Of a DNA stretch of 47,213 nt, positions 26,610 to 35,585 are shown piece by piece. The translations under genes were made by a program, and so were the position numbers. The stretch comes from an uncultured Xylophilus sp. (GTDB lineage: Bacteria; Pseudomonadota; Gammaproteobacteria; Burkholderiales; Burkholderiaceae_C): NCBI GenBank assembly GCA_913776965.1, contig CAJYQL010000085.1, forward strand, positions 1-47,213, written 5' to 3'. The notes beneath the pieces were generated by a model. The model was not told the DNA's origin. It worked only from the letters and a program-made list of their open reading frames with translations, and did no database searches. The stretch's first letter is position 1; every line of letters begins with the position of its first letter.

Positions 26610-27007
26610 CAGGCAGCTCCTGCAGGCTGGGAACCGAATTGCTGCACGACCGACAGCAGCTGGTCCTTGGTAAAGGGTTTGGTGAGGTAGTCCTGGCAGC
26701 CGACCATGCGGCCCCGCGCCTTGTCGAACACGCCGTCCTTGGAGGACAGCATCACGACCGGCGTGCCGGCGAAGCGCTCGTTGCGCTTGATGATCGCGCA
26801 GGTCTGGTAACCGTCGAGCTTGGGCATGAGGATGTCGCAGAAGATCAGCTGCGGCTGGTAATCGTTGACCTTGGCCAGCGCGTCGAAGCCGTCGTCGGCC
26901 AGCAGCACTTCGTGGCCGCCCTGCTTGAGGAAAATCTCGGCACTGCGGCGGATGGTGTTGCTGTCATCCACCACCAGCACTTTGCAGCGGGTTGCGTTCG
27001 TGCTCAC
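26609..27007 (-). CDS. pilG: PilG, CheY-like response regulator
   Basis: Receiver domain of 132 residues with Asp14-Asp15 (VLVVDDSNTIRRSAE), phospho-acceptor Asp58 (LIFCDILMPKLDGY) and YLTKPFTK. PilG is the response regulator that drives pilus extension and cAMP signalling in Pseudomonas. I chose the GTG at 27005-27007: it begins VSTNATRCKVLVVDD and has a good ribosome site (GAGGAGA, about 5 nt spacing). A longer open frame upstream runs across the intergenic gap and is not supported. Confidence 0.92.
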   Translation of the reverse strand: MSTNATRCKVLVVDDSNTIRRSAEIFLKQGGHEVLLADDGFDALAKVNDYQPQLIFCDILMPKLDGYQTCAIIKRNERFAGTPVVMLSSKDGVFDKARGRMVGCQDYLTKPFTKDQLLSVVQQFGSQPAGAA

Positions 27008-27074
27008 AGGCTCTCCTCGGCCAGTCGTCTCGGGCCCGGCGCAGCAGCAGGAAGCCTGCCGCACCGGCGGACGG

Positions 27075-27248
27075 TCAGATCTGCACCATCTCGAAGTCTT
27101 CCTTGCGCGCACCGCATTCGGGGCAGGTCCAGTTCATCGGAACCTGGTCCCAGGGCGTGCCGGGCGCGATACCGTCGTCAGGGACGCCTGCCGCTTCGTC
27201 GTAGATCCATCCGCAGATCAAACACATCCAGGTCTTAGGGTCGGTCAC
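27075..27248 (-). CDS. rubA: Rubredoxin
   Basis: 57-residue iron protein with two CxxC knuckles: CLIC (Cys9, Cys12) and CPEC (Cys42, Cys45), and the standard DDGIAPGTPWDQVPMNWTCP segment. It transfers single electrons in the cytoplasm; the partner is unknown. I chose the GTG at 27246-27248 because it gives VTDPKTWMCLICGW, the usual N-terminus; the only in-frame ATG would begin at Met8, just before the first Cys. It lies 67 bp upstream of pilG in the same direction, and this linkage is frequent in beta- and gammaproteobacteria. Symbol given by class, not by ortholog. Confidence 0.93.
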   Translation of the reverse strand: MTDPKTWMCLICGWIYDEAAGVPDDGIAPGTPWDQVPMNWTCPECGARKEDFEMVQI

Positions 27249-27280
27249 AGCTTAAGTGGGTGAGGATTAACATGTCAACG

Positions 27281-27286
27281 ATTGTA
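27281..27286 (-). promoter_or_regulatory. Possible -10 box for the rubredoxin-pil operon
   Basis: TACAAT on the minus strand, 32 bp before the rubredoxin GTG. No convincing -35 box lies 16-18 bp upstream. A perfect TTGACA is present just downstream (27272-27277) but would place transcription start at or inside the gene. Weak call. Confidence 0.3.
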
Positions 27287-27375
27287 TCGAGCGCCTCCGC
27301 GGGGCTCCGGGCCGCCTGTGGAAGCGCCGCCACAGCGGCGTTGCACAATGGGTCTCCGAACGCTCTCGCTGCACC

Positions 27376-28347
27376 ATGACCCTGCCTCCGTCCGATGCGA
27401 CCGACCCGACTTCCGCCGACGCCTTCCTGGAGGAAGAGCGGCCGGCCTGCGTGCTGGTCTTCAATGCCAACGACCCGAGCGGTGCCGGCGGCCTGTCCGG
27501 CGACGCGGTGACGATCGCCTCGGTCGGCGGCCATCCGCTGGTGGTGGCGACCGGCGCCTATGCCCGCGACAGCGCCCGCATCTTCGAGCACTTCGCGCTC
27601 GACGAGGAAGCCGTGGCCGAACAGGCCCGCGCGGTGCTGGAGGACATTGAGGTCGAGGTGATCAAGGTCGGCTTCGCCGGCACGCCGGAGAACCTGAGCA
27701 CGATCGCCGAGATCGCCGCCGACTACGAAGGCGCCCCGGTCGTCGCCTACATGCCGGACCTGTCCTGGTGGTCCGAGGATGCGATCGAGGCCTACCATGA
27801 CGCCTTCCGCGAGCTGCTGCTGCCGCAGACGACCGTGCTGGTGGGCAACCACAGCACGCTCTGGCGCTGGCTGCTGCCCGACTGGTCGCAGCAGCGCAGC
27901 CCGACCGCCCGCGACATCGCCAAGGCCGCCTCCGACGTCGGCGTGCCTTACACGCTGGTCACCGGCATCCCGCTGCCCGAGCAGTTCGTCGAGAACGTAC
28001 TTGCCTCGCCGCAGTCGGTGCTGGGCACCGCCAAGTTCGAGTTGTTCGACGCGGTGTTCTCCGGCGCCGGCGACACGCTGTCGGCCGCGCTCGCCGCGCT
28101 GCTCGCCACCGGCAACGACCTGGGCGAGGCGACGAGCGAGGCGCTGCACTACCTCGACCGCAGCCTAGACGCCGGCTTCCGCCCCGGCATGGGCAACGTG
28201 CTGCCGGACCGCATGTTCTGGGCGCAGTCCGACGAGGACGACGACACGGGCGATGACGACACCGCCGAGCCCACCGACGGCACGCCGGCCGATCCGGCGG
28301 AAGCGCTGGAGCGCTTCGTCCTGCCGCCGCCCGACACCCAGCACTGA
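27376..28347 (+). CDS. thiD: ThiD-like hydroxymethylpyrimidine kinase family protein
   Basis: 323 residues of the ribokinase-like ThiD fold. N-terminal VLVFNANDPSGAGGLSGD corresponds to the ThiD motif AGSDPSGGAGIQAD, and the ATP/anion-hole motif FSGAGDTLSAAL is near residue 235. ThiD phosphorylates HMP and HMP-P in thiamine synthesis. This version is divergent: Asn replaces residues of the substrate loop, a Trp-rich segment (LSWWSEDAIEAYHDAF) is added, and an acidic tail (DEDDDTGDDDTAEPTD) follows the fold. Such variants near hemL recur in Burkholderiales, so the substrate may differ. The ATG at 27376 fits the conserved core; rubredoxin is divergent upstream. Confidence 0.78.
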   Translation: MTLPPSDATDPTSADAFLEEERPACVLVFNANDPSGAGGLSGDAVTIASVGGHPLVVATGAYARDSARIFEHFALDEEAVAEQARAVLEDIEVEVIKVGFAGTPENLSTIAEIAADYEGAPVVAYMPDLSWWSEDAIEAYHDAFRELLLPQTTVLVGNHSTLWRWLLPDWSQQRSPTARDIAKAASDVGVPYTLVTGIPLPEQFVENVLASPQSVLGTAKFELFDAVFSGAGDTLSAALAALLATGNDLGEATSEALHYLDRSLDAGFRPGMGNVLPDRMFWAQSDEDDDTGDDDTAEPTDGTPADPAEALERFVLPPPDTQH

Positions 28348-28407
28348 ACGCTGCCCGCCGGCCTCCGATCCGCTTTTTTGCCCTCTCCGCTTTTTTCCGT
28401 CTCCCCG

Positions 28408-29706
28408 ATGACCGCCACGCCCTCCACCTCCGACCGCAACCTGCCCCTGTTCGAACGCGCCCGCGCCGTGATCCCTGGCGGCGTCAACTCGCCGGTGCGC
28501 GCCTTCCGGGCGGTCGGCGGCACGCCGCGCTTCGTCGAGCGCGCGCAGGGTGCCTATTTCTGGGACGCCAACGGCCAGCGCTTCATCGACTACATCGGCT
28601 CCTGGGGGCCGATGATCCTGGGCCACGGCCATCCGGCGGTGCTGGAAGCAGTGCAGAAGGCGGCGGTCGACGGTTTCTCCTTCGGCGCGCCGACCGAGCG
28701 CGAGATCGAGCTCGCCGAGGAGATCATCCGCCTGGTGCCGTCGATCGAGATGGTGCGGCTGGTCAGCTCCGGCACCGAAGCCGGCATGAGCGCGATCCGG
28801 CTCGCCCGCGGCGCCACCGGCCGCAAGACGATCGTCAAGTTCGAGGGCTGCTACCACGGCCATGCCGACGCGCTGCTGGTCAAGGCCGGCTCCGGTCTCG
28901 CCACTTTCGGCCACCCGACCTCGGCCGGCGTGCCGCCCGAGGTGGCGCAGCACACGCTCGTCCTCGAATACAACAACGTCGCCGCGCTGGAAGCCGCGTT
29001 CGCCGCGCACGGCGCGGAGATCGCCTGCGTGATGGTCGAGCCGATCGCCGGCAACATGAACTTCGTGCGGGCCTCGCAGCCCTTCGCCCAGGCGATGCGG
29101 GACCTGTGCACGCGGCACGGCGCGCTTCTGGTGTTCGATGAGGTGATGAGCGGCCTGCGGGTCGGCCTCGGCAGTGCACAGAAGGTGCTCGGCGTCCGGC
29201 CCGACATAACTGTGCTCGGCAAGGTGATCGGCGGCGGCATGCCGCTGGCGGCGTTCGGCGCCTCGCGGGCGATCATGGAACACCTGGCGCCGCTCGGCGC
29301 GGTCTACCAGGCGGGCACGCTGTCGGGCAATCCGGTGGCGACCGCCTGCGGGCTGGCGACCTTGAAGGAGATCGGCCGCCCGGGCTTCTTCGAGGCGCTC
29401 GGCGCGCGCACCCGCTCGCTGGTCGACGGACTGACCGCCGCGGCGGCCGACGCCGGCGTGCCGTTCGTGGGCGACTGCGAGGGCGGTATGTTCGGCTTCT
29501 TCCTGCTCGACCGGCTGCCGCAGAACTATGCCGAGGTGATGACCACCGACGGCGCCCGCTTCAACCGCCTGTTCCACGGCCTGCTGGACCGGGGGGTGTA
29601 CATCGCGCCGGCGCTGTACGAGGCCGGCTTCGTCAGCGCGGCGCACAGCGACGTGGACATCGCCGAGACGGTGGCCGCTGCGCGCGAGGTGTTCGCTTCG
29701 CTATGA
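28408..29706 (+). CDS. hemL: Glutamate-1-semialdehyde 2,1-aminomutase
   Basis: HemL converts glutamate-1-semialdehyde to 5-aminolevulinate for tetrapyrrole synthesis, using PLP. The protein has 432 residues. Motifs: [50 protein letters not shown], and the PLP lysine Lys272 in [18 protein letters not shown] chose the ATG at 28408; a TTG 30 bp earlier is in frame but lies in a pyrimidine tract with two T6 runs. No clear Shine-Dalgarno precedes the ATG. The stop codon overlaps repeat copy R4, which separates it from the convergent TonB receptor gene. Confidence 0.97.
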   Translation: MTATPSTSDRNLPLFERARAVIPGGVNSPVRAFRAVGGTPRFVERAQGAYFWDANGQRFIDYIGSWGPMILGHGHPAVLEAVQKAAVDGFSFGAPTEREIELAEEIIRLVPSIEMVRLVSSGTEAGMSAIRLARGATGRKTIVKFEGCYHGHADALLVKAGSGLATFGHPTSAGVPPEVAQHTLVLEYNNVAALEAAFAAHGAEIACVMVEPIAGNMNFVRASQPFAQAMRDLCTRHGALLVFDEVMSGLRVGLGSAQKVLGVRPDITVLGKVIGGGMPLAAFGASRAIMEHLAPLGAVYQAGTLSGNPVATACGLATLKEIGRPGFFEALGARTRSLVDGLTAAAADAGVPFVGDCEGGMFGFFLLDRLPQNYAEVMTTDGARFNRLFHGLLDRGVYIAPALYEAGFVSAAHSDVDIAETVAAAREVFASL

Positions 29707-29763
29707 AATCCATATCTGCTTGCGCAGGCAGCACCTGCGCAAACGGCCGTTTTTCTTCCGATC
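29700..29763 (+). repeat. Dispersed repeat R, copy R4 (hemL/TonB receptor junction)
   Basis: Starts gctatgaaatccatatctgc, has a 9-bp perfect hairpin TTGCGCAGG-cagca-CCTGCGCAA, then ACGGCCGTTTTTCTT. It contains the hemL stop codon and ends 5 bp from the stop of the convergent receptor gene. Hairpin plus T-run make it a plausible terminator. Confidence 0.85.
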
Positions 29764-29768
29764 TCTGG

Positions 29769-31904
29769 CTATAGCGTCGCCCGCAGCCCGATGGTCAGCC
29801 GCCGGCCGGGCGCCGATTCGTAGAAGCGCCGGTTGCCGTCGTTGACGATCACCGAGCCGGCATGAGTCCTGTCGAGCAGGTTATCGATGCGCGCCCAGGC
29901 CCACCATTCGGCACCGGCCGCGCGGAAGCCCCGGCCGGCGCGCAGGTTCAGCGTGCCGTAGCCGGGCGCGGCTTCGCTGTTCTGGTCGTCGGCGAACACG
30001 CGGGCCGACAGCGCCAGGTCCGCCCCCACCGTCCAGCCGGCGGCCGGCGCGGCATCGACGCCGAGCAGCGCCGTGTGCCGTGCGGTGCCGGGCAGACGGT
30101 TGCCGCGGGCCACCGGGGCCCCGCCGGCGGTGGCATAGGGGCTGTCGAAGAACGCATCCAGCCAGGTGTAGGCCGCCCGCGGCGCCCAGCCGCCGACGCG
30201 CGGAGCGGCGGTCATCCAGGCGATCTCGGCGCCGCGGCGACGCACCGCATCGGCGTTCTGGTAGACGGTGCGGCCGTTGACGGTGGCGGCCGGCACGATC
30301 TCCCGGCGGCTTTTCGCATCGAAGACCGCGGCCTCGACGCGGTGCACGCCGCCACGCCACTTGACACCCAGCTCAGCCTGCCGGCTGCGGCTGCTGTCGA
30401 GTGCGAAATTGGGCCCGTCGTTGCCGACGCTGTAGGCCAGCTCGGCGAGGGTCGGCGTCTCGAAGCCCTGGCCGAGGTTGGCGTACAGGTTGAGGCTGTC
30501 GGCCACCGTCCAGACCGCGCCGAGCGTCGGGCTGGCCTGCCGGTAGCGGCGCTCGCCGCTGTCGTCCGGATTGGCCGGGCCGATCAGCCGGTCGGCGACC
30601 GCGAGCCGCACCTCGCTGCTGCGCACCCCGGCGAGCAGGCGCCAGCGCTCGCTCACCGTCCAGTCGAGCTGGGCATACAGGTCGGTGGAGCCGGCGCGGT
30701 CGGTCTCGTCGCGGCGCAGGGCGCCGGCGGTGCCGTTGTTGTTCACGAAGCCGCGCCGCACTTCGCGCAGCCGGTCGGCGTCGAAGCCGACGGTCCACGA
30801 CAGCGGCAGGCCCGAGGCCGTCGGCACGGTGTGGGTCCAGGCGAGCCCCACGCCGCCGTAGCGGCGGTCCAGGTCCACCACGCCGCCCGCGCTGTTCGCC
30901 GCGGCGCCGCTGAATGCCAGGTACTGGGTGACGCCGCGCGTACCGCCGTAGAGGCGCGCATCCAGCCGGTCCCGCGGACCAAGCCGGTGCTCGATGCGCA
31001 GGCCAAGCTGCTGCTGGTCCACCGCCTTGCGGGTGTCGAAGGCGTAGGCGACCGCAAGTGCCTGCCGCGGTGCGGTTCGCAGCTGCGCGGCGGTCAGGCC
31101 GAGCGGGTCCTGCGCCCGGGGCTGGTCGAACAGGTTCAGCAGCGCGGTGACGGTGGTGTCGGCCGACGGCCGCGCCACCAGCTTGCCGTTGAGATGGGTG
31201 CGCTCGGCCGCCGAATGGTCGCGCCAGCCGTCGGTGCGCAGATGCGCAATGTCGAGCAGACCGCCGAGCTGCCGATCGCCGACGTCGATCGACGCGCCCG
31301 CCGTGCGCAGACCGTAGGCGCCGGCGGCGACCGATGCGCCCAGGCGTCCACCCGGCAGCGGATCGCGGGTGAACACCTGCAGCACACCGCCGGCCGCATT
31401 GCCGTATTGCTGGGCGAGCGGGCCGCGCAGGACGTCGACCCGCGCCGCCGACGCGAGTTGCGCGGTGGCCGCCTGCCCCTGTCCGTCGGGCATCGTGGCG
31501 GGAATGCCGTCGACCAGGATGCGCACACCGCGTACGCCGAAGGTGGAGCGCGAGCCGAAGCCGCGCACCGCGATCTGAAGGTCCTGCGCATAGTTCTGCC
31601 GGTCCTGGACCACCACGCCGGGCTGGCCGACCAGCAGTTCCGACAGCTGCGTCAGCGGGCCGGCGGTGCGCATCGGATCGACCGCCACGGCGGTGTGGCT
31701 GGCGGCAGCGTCGAAGCGTTGCTGCGCCTCGCGGCTGCCGCCCGAGACCTCGACCGTGGCGAGCGTGGGCGCATCGGCCGACACGGTGGTCAGCGAGGTC
31801 TGTGCGAAGACCGGCTGCACGGCCGCACCGGCGCCCGCCAGGGCCGCCATCGCGACATGCGCCGCGCGCGGGTGGAAAAGGAAAGGCGCAGTGCGGACGG
31901 TCAT
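29769..31904 (-). CDS. TonB-dependent outer-membrane receptor, YncD/PqqU-like
   Basis: 711 residues: signal peptide (cleavage near VFA-QT), plug domain (about 45-170) and 22-strand barrel to a C-terminal aromatic-containing end (RRLTIGLRATL). The plug motif IAVRGFGSRSTFGVRGVRILVDGIPATMPDGQGQ closely resembles E. coli YncD, which was reported as the receptor for pyrroloquinoline quinone; ferric-citrate-type receptors share part of this motif. The ligand is thus open. No adjacent sigma/anti-sigma pair, ABC transporter or Fur box was found. It lies 132 bp downstream of purH on the same strand and ends at repeat R4. Confidence 0.88.
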   Translation of the reverse strand: MTVRTAPFLFHPRAAHVAMAALAGAGAAVQPVFAQTSLTTVSADAPTLATVEVSGGSREAQQRFDAAASHTAVAVDPMRTAGPLTQLSELLVGQPGVVVQDRQNYAQDLQIAVRGFGSRSTFGVRGVRILVDGIPATMPDGQGQAATAQLASAARVDVLRGPLAQQYGNAAGGVLQVFTRDPLPGGRLGASVAAGAYGLRTAGASIDVGDRQLGGLLDIAHLRTDGWRDHSAAERTHLNGKLVARPSADTTVTALLNLFDQPRAQDPLGLTAAQLRTAPRQALAVAYAFDTRKAVDQQQLGLRIEHRLGPRDRLDARLYGGTRGVTQYLAFSGAAANSAGGVVDLDRRYGGVGLAWTHTVPTASGLPLSWTVGFDADRLREVRRGFVNNNGTAGALRRDETDRAGSTDLYAQLDWTVSERWRLLAGVRSSEVRLAVADRLIGPANPDDSGERRYRQASPTLGAVWTVADSLNLYANLGQGFETPTLAELAYSVGNDGPNFALDSSRSRQAELGVKWRGGVHRVEAAVFDAKSRREIVPAATVNGRTVYQNADAVRRRGAEIAWMTAAPRVGGWAPRAAYTWLDAFFDSPYATAGGAPVARGNRLPGTARHTALLGVDAAPAAGWTVGADLALSARVFADDQNSEAAPGYGTLNLRAGRGFRAAGAEWWAWARIDNLLDRTHAGSVIVNDGNRRFYESAPGRRLTIGLRATL

Positions 31905-32036
31905 CGGCGGATGGTGGAGGAACGGAATCCGCCGAGGCTACGCCCTCCCGCGCCGTGGTGCGTTGGCAACGGTAAGCGGCGCACCGCCGTCACCGTGCCC
32001 CCCCGGCCGCCATCCGCCGGCGGCTGCGCGCGACCG

Positions 32037-33617
32037 TCAGTGCCGGAAATGCCGCACGCCGGTCAGCACCAGCGCGATGCCGCGTTCGTCGGCCGCGGCG
32101 ATGACTTCGGCGTCGCGCATCGAGCCGCCCGGGTGCACCACGCAGGTGGCGCCCTCGTCGATCAGCACGTCGAGCGTGTCGCGGAACGGGAAGAAGGCGT
32201 CGCTCGCCACCACCGTGCCCTGGAGCGACAGGCCGGCGTGGCCAGCCTTGATGCTGGCGATGCGGGCGGAATCGAGCCGGCTCATCTGGCCCGCACCGAC
32301 GCCGAGCGTCATGCCGTCCTTGCAGAACACGATCGCGTTGCTCTTCACGAACTTGGCGACGGTCCAGGCGAACAGGATGTCCTGCAGCTGCGCGTCAGTC
32401 GGCCGTACCTTGCTGACCACCTGCAGATCGGCGAGGGTCAGTTCGTGGTTGTCGGCGCTCTGCACCAGGAGGCCCGAGCCGATGCGCTTGACGTCCTGGG
32501 CATTCAGGCCGCGTTCCCAGGCGGTGGCGCCGTCGCGCTTCACGCCGTCGAGCGGAATCTCCAAGATGCGCACGTTGGTCTTGCCCTTGAAGACCTCGCG
32601 CGCCTCGTCGGTCACCGACGGCGCCATCAGCACCTCGACGAACTGCTTGGCGACTTCCTGCGCGGCCGCGCCGTCGAGCGGCCGGTTGAAGGCGATGATG
32701 CCGCCGAAGGCCGAGGTCGAATCGGTCTTGAACGCCTTGAAGTAAGCCTCCAGCGGCGTCGCGCCGAGCGCCACGCCGCAGGGGTTGGCATGCTTCACGA
32801 TCACGCAAGCCGGCGTGTCGAAGCTCTTCACGCATTCCCAGGCCGCATCGGCATCGGCGATGTTGTTGTAGCTCAGCTCCTTGCCCTGCAGCTGCCGCGC
32901 GGTGACCAGCGAGCCCGGCGCCGGATGCAGGTCGCGGTAGAAGGCGGCCTGCTGGTGCGGGTTCTCGCCGTAGCGCAGGTCCTGCAGCTTGACGAAGCTG
33001 GCATTGCTCTGCGCCGGGAAGGCCGCGGGCGTGCCGTCGTCCTGCAGCGCCGACAGGTAGTTGCTGATCGCCGCGTCGTACTGCGCGATGCGGTTGAACG
33101 CCGCGACCGAGAAGGCGAAGCGGGTGCGGTCCGACAGCTTGCCTTCGGCGCGCAGTTCGCCCAATGCGCGCTCGTACTGCGTCGCGTCGGTCAGCACGCC
33201 CACGTCCTTCCAGTTCTTCGCGGCGCTGCGCACCATCGCCGGGCCGCCGATGTCGATGTTCTCGATCGCGTCGTCCAGCGTGCAGCCGGGCTTGGCGACC
33301 GTCGCCTCGAATGGGTAGAGGTTCACCACCAGCAGGTCGATCGTGTCGATGCCGTGGGCCTGCAGGGCGGCCACGTGTTCCGGCACGTCGCGGCGTGCGA
33401 GCAGGCCGCCGTGGACCTTCGGATGCAGCGTCTTGACGCGGCCGTCGAGCATTTCCGGAAAGCCGGTGACCTCGGCCACCTCGGTGACCGGCAGGCCTTC
33501 CTTTGCGAGCAGCTGGGCGGTGCCGCCGGTCGAGAGCAGGCGGATGCCGAGCGCATGCAGCGCGCGGGCGAAGTCGACGATACCGGTCTTGTCGGAGACG
33601 GAAAGGAGTGCGTTCAT
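32037..33617 (-). CDS. purH: Bifunctional AICAR formyltransferase / IMP cyclohydrolase
   Basis: PurH catalyses the last two steps to IMP. The 526-residue protein has an N-terminal MGS-like cyclohydrolase domain ([44 protein letters not shown]) and a C-terminal AICAR transformylase domain from about residue 200 ([53 protein letters not shown]). Length and motifs are normal. It starts 31 bp after fis and is the last gene of dusB-fis-purH, an arrangement common in Burkholderiales. Confidence 0.97.
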   Translation of the reverse strand: MNALLSVSDKTGIVDFARALHALGIRLLSTGGTAQLLAKEGLPVTEVAEVTGFPEMLDGRVKTLHPKVHGGLLARRDVPEHVAALQAHGIDTIDLLVVNLYPFEATVAKPGCTLDDAIENIDIGGPAMVRSAAKNWKDVGVLTDATQYERALGELRAEGKLSDRTRFAFSVAAFNRIAQYDAAISNYLSALQDDGTPAAFPAQSNASFVKLQDLRYGENPHQQAAFYRDLHPAPGSLVTARQLQGKELSYNNIADADAAWECVKSFDTPACVIVKHANPCGVALGATPLEAYFKAFKTDSTSAFGGIIAFNRPLDGAAAQEVAKQFVEVLMAPSVTDEAREVFKGKTNVRILEIPLDGVKRDGATAWERGLNAQDVKRIGSGLLVQSADNHELTLADLQVVSKVRPTDAQLQDILFAWTVAKFVKSNAIVFCKDGMTLGVGAGQMSRLDSARIASIKAGHAGLSLQGTVVASDAFFPFRDTLDVLIDEGATCVVHPGGSMRDAEVIAAADERGIALVLTGVRHFRH

Positions 33618-33648
33618 GGAATAGGTCGGATGCCGCGCGGCGGTCGGG

Positions 33649-33885
33649 TTATTTGAGGAGGTTGTGCTCGACGAGCTTTTTGCGCAGGGTGTTGCGGTTC
33701 AGGCCCAGCCAGTCGGCCGCGCGCGACTGGTTGTGCGCGGCCTCGGTCATCACCACTTCCAGAAGCGGTTTTTCCATCACCTGCACCAGCATGTCGTACA
33801 TGCCGTGCGGCTGCTCGCCGCCCAGGTCCTTGAAATAGCCCTGCAGGCTGTCGCGTATGCAGGCCTCGATCTGTTGCTTGCTCAT
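33649..33885 (-). CDS. fis: Fis family nucleoid-associated DNA-binding protein
   Basis: 78 residues, somewhat shorter than enterobacterial Fis (98). The C-terminal helix-turn-helix reads [20 protein letters not shown] followed by TLRKKL, as in Fis and NtrC-type C-termini; the N-terminal beta-hairpin arm is short. It bends DNA and adjusts rRNA and growth-phase expression. The dusB-fis order is widely conserved, with 30 bp between the genes here. Confidence 0.95.
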   Translation of the reverse strand: MSKQQIEACIRDSLQGYFKDLGGEQPHGMYDMLVQVMEKPLLEVVMTEAAHNQSRAADWLGLNRNTLRKKLVEHNLLK

Positions 33886-33915
33886 GATCCTTCTTCTCGT
33901 GTGTCCCGTCGGGGT

Positions 33916-34968
33916 CTACAGGGTGCCGGCCGCAGCCGCCTCCTCGTCGTCCGCGCCCTCCTCCGCCCGCGGCGGCGGCAGGCGGTCGGACGCAGCTCCC
34001 AATGCGTCGAAATAGTCGGCGACGGCCTGCCACTGGACGCGGCAGTCGTCGATCCGGTTCATGCGCTGGCGGAAATCCTCGCCGCCGGGCAGGCCGCGCA
34101 CGTACCAGCCGATGTGCTTGCGCGCGCTGCGCACGCCGGTCGATTCGCCGTACAGCGCGTAGTGTTCTTCCAGATGCTCCAGCAGCAGGCGCCGCACTTC
34201 GGCGACCAGCGGCGGCGCCGAGTGCTCGCCGGTGGCAAGGAAGTGCGCGATCTCGCGGAAGATCCAGGGCCGGCCCTGGGCGGCGCGACCGATCATGACC
34301 GCGTCGGCACCGGTCGCCGCGAACACGTCGCGGGCACGCTCGGGCGTTGCGATGTCGCCGTTGGCGACGACCGGCACGCGCACTGCGGCCTTGACCGCGG
34401 CGATGGTGTCGTATTCCGCATGGCCGCGGTAACCCTGCTCGCGGGTGCGGCCGTGGACGGTCAGCATCTGCACGCCGGCCTGTTCGGCCGCGCGGGCGAT
34501 CGCGACGGCGTTCTTCTGGGCGTCGCACCAGCCGGTCCGCATCTTGAGCGTCACCGGCACGCCGTGGGGTGCGGCCGCCGCGACCACCGCCTCGATGATG
34601 GACAGGGCAAGCGGCTCGTCCTGCATCAGCGCGGAACCCGCCCACTTGTTGCAGACCTTCTTGGCCGGGCAGCCCATGTTGATGTCGATGATCTGCGCTC
34701 CACGGTCGATGTTGTAGGCGGCGGCTTCCGCCATCATCTGCGCATCGGTGCCGGCGATCTGCACTGCGATCGGCGCCGTTTCGCCCTCGTGGTTGGCGCG
34801 GCGGGACGTCTTCAGGCTGTCCCACAGATCGCGCCGCGAGGTCACCATCTCGCTCACCGCATAGCCCGCGCCCAGCCGCTTGCACAACTGGCGAAACGGC
34901 CGGTCGGTGACGCCCGCCATGGGCGCGACGAACAGGCGGTTCGCCAAGGCGATGGAGCCGATCTGCAT
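33916..34968 (-). CDS. dusB: tRNA-dihydrouridine synthase B
   Basis: DusB reduces uridine to dihydrouridine in tRNA using FMN and NADPH. The 350-residue protein has the TIM-barrel start LANRLFVAPMAGVTDRPFRQL, the SEMVTSR block, IIDINMGCPAKKVCNKWAGS (with the presumed catalytic Cys), TLKMRTGW, LTVHGRTREQGY, VVANGDI and VMIGRAAQGRPWIF, then the helical tRNA-binding domain. The last about 20 residues are acidic and Ala-rich (REEGADDEEAAAAG-like), beyond the usual end. First gene of dusB-fis-purH. Confidence 0.96.
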   Translation of the reverse strand: MQIGSIALANRLFVAPMAGVTDRPFRQLCKRLGAGYAVSEMVTSRRDLWDSLKTSRRANHEGETAPIAVQIAGTDAQMMAEAAAYNIDRGAQIIDINMGCPAKKVCNKWAGSALMQDEPLALSIIEAVVAAAAPHGVPVTLKMRTGWCDAQKNAVAIARAAEQAGVQMLTVHGRTREQGYRGHAEYDTIAAVKAAVRVPVVANGDIATPERARDVFAATGADAVMIGRAAQGRPWIFREIAHFLATGEHSAPPLVAEVRRLLLEHLEEHYALYGESTGVRSARKHIGWYVRGLPGGEDFRQRMNRIDDCRVQWQAVADYFDALGAASDRLPPPRAEEGADDEEAAAAGTL

Positions 34969-35102
34969 GGGGTGGGGAAGGTGGGAAAAGACGGAAGAGC
35001 ACGCAGCGTTCCGCGCGCGAAGGGCGTGATTCTAGCTGCCCAAAATTTCAGCAATCGAAATACGTTACAGCGCCCGGGGTGGCACTGCGATACTGCAGCG
35101 GC

Positions 35103-35573
35103 ATGCAAGCCTGGCTCGACTCGATCCTTCAACTTCTCGCGCTGCCGCAATACGGCCTCAGCACGCTGTTCGTCGCGTCGTTCATCTCGGCGACGCTGCT
35201 GCCGATCGGGTCGGAACCGGTGCTGTTCGGGCTGCTGCGGCTCAACCCGGACCTGTTCTGGGAAGCGGTCATCGTGGCGTCAGTCGGCAACACGCTGGGC
35301 GGTGCGCTGGACTGGTGGATCGGCTACGGGGCACACAAGGTCGCCGACCGCTACTCCCATTCCAAGCACCACACCCGGGTGATCGACTGGCTGGAAAAGC
35401 TGGGCCCGAAGGCCTGCCTGCTGAGCTGGCTGCCGCTGGTGGGGGATCCGCTGTGTGCGGTGGCGGGCTGGCTGCGGCTGCCGTTCTGGCCGTGTTTGGC
35501 CTATATGGCGATCGGCAAATTCCTGCGCTACCTCCTGATGACCGCCGCGCTGCTCTACTTCTTTCCGGCGTAA
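35103..35573 (+). CDS. yqaA: YqaA-family DedA-like membrane protein
   Basis: 156 residues with four to five hydrophobic segments. Family marks are SFISATLLPIGSEPVLFGLL, NTLGGALDWWIGYGAHK, and SWLPLVGDPLCAVAGWLRLP. The related DedA proteins flip polyprenyl phosphate or phospholipid; the role of YqaA is unknown. I chose the ATG at 35103 (MQAWLDSILQLLALPQYG), the family N-terminus; an ATG 24 bp upstream adds eight unlikely residues. It is divergent from dusB, with about 130 bp between them. Confidence 0.88.
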   Translation: MQAWLDSILQLLALPQYGLSTLFVASFISATLLPIGSEPVLFGLLRLNPDLFWEAVIVASVGNTLGGALDWWIGYGAHKVADRYSHSKHHTRVIDWLEKLGPKACLLSWLPLVGDPLCAVAGWLRLPFWPCLAYMAIGKFLRYLLMTAALLYFFPA

Positions 35574-35585
35574 GCGCCAGTGCAG

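Noticed and set aside
28360-28407. Two T6 runs before hemL as a terminator of thiD
   Set aside because: No hairpin precedes either T-run, so I do not call a terminator.
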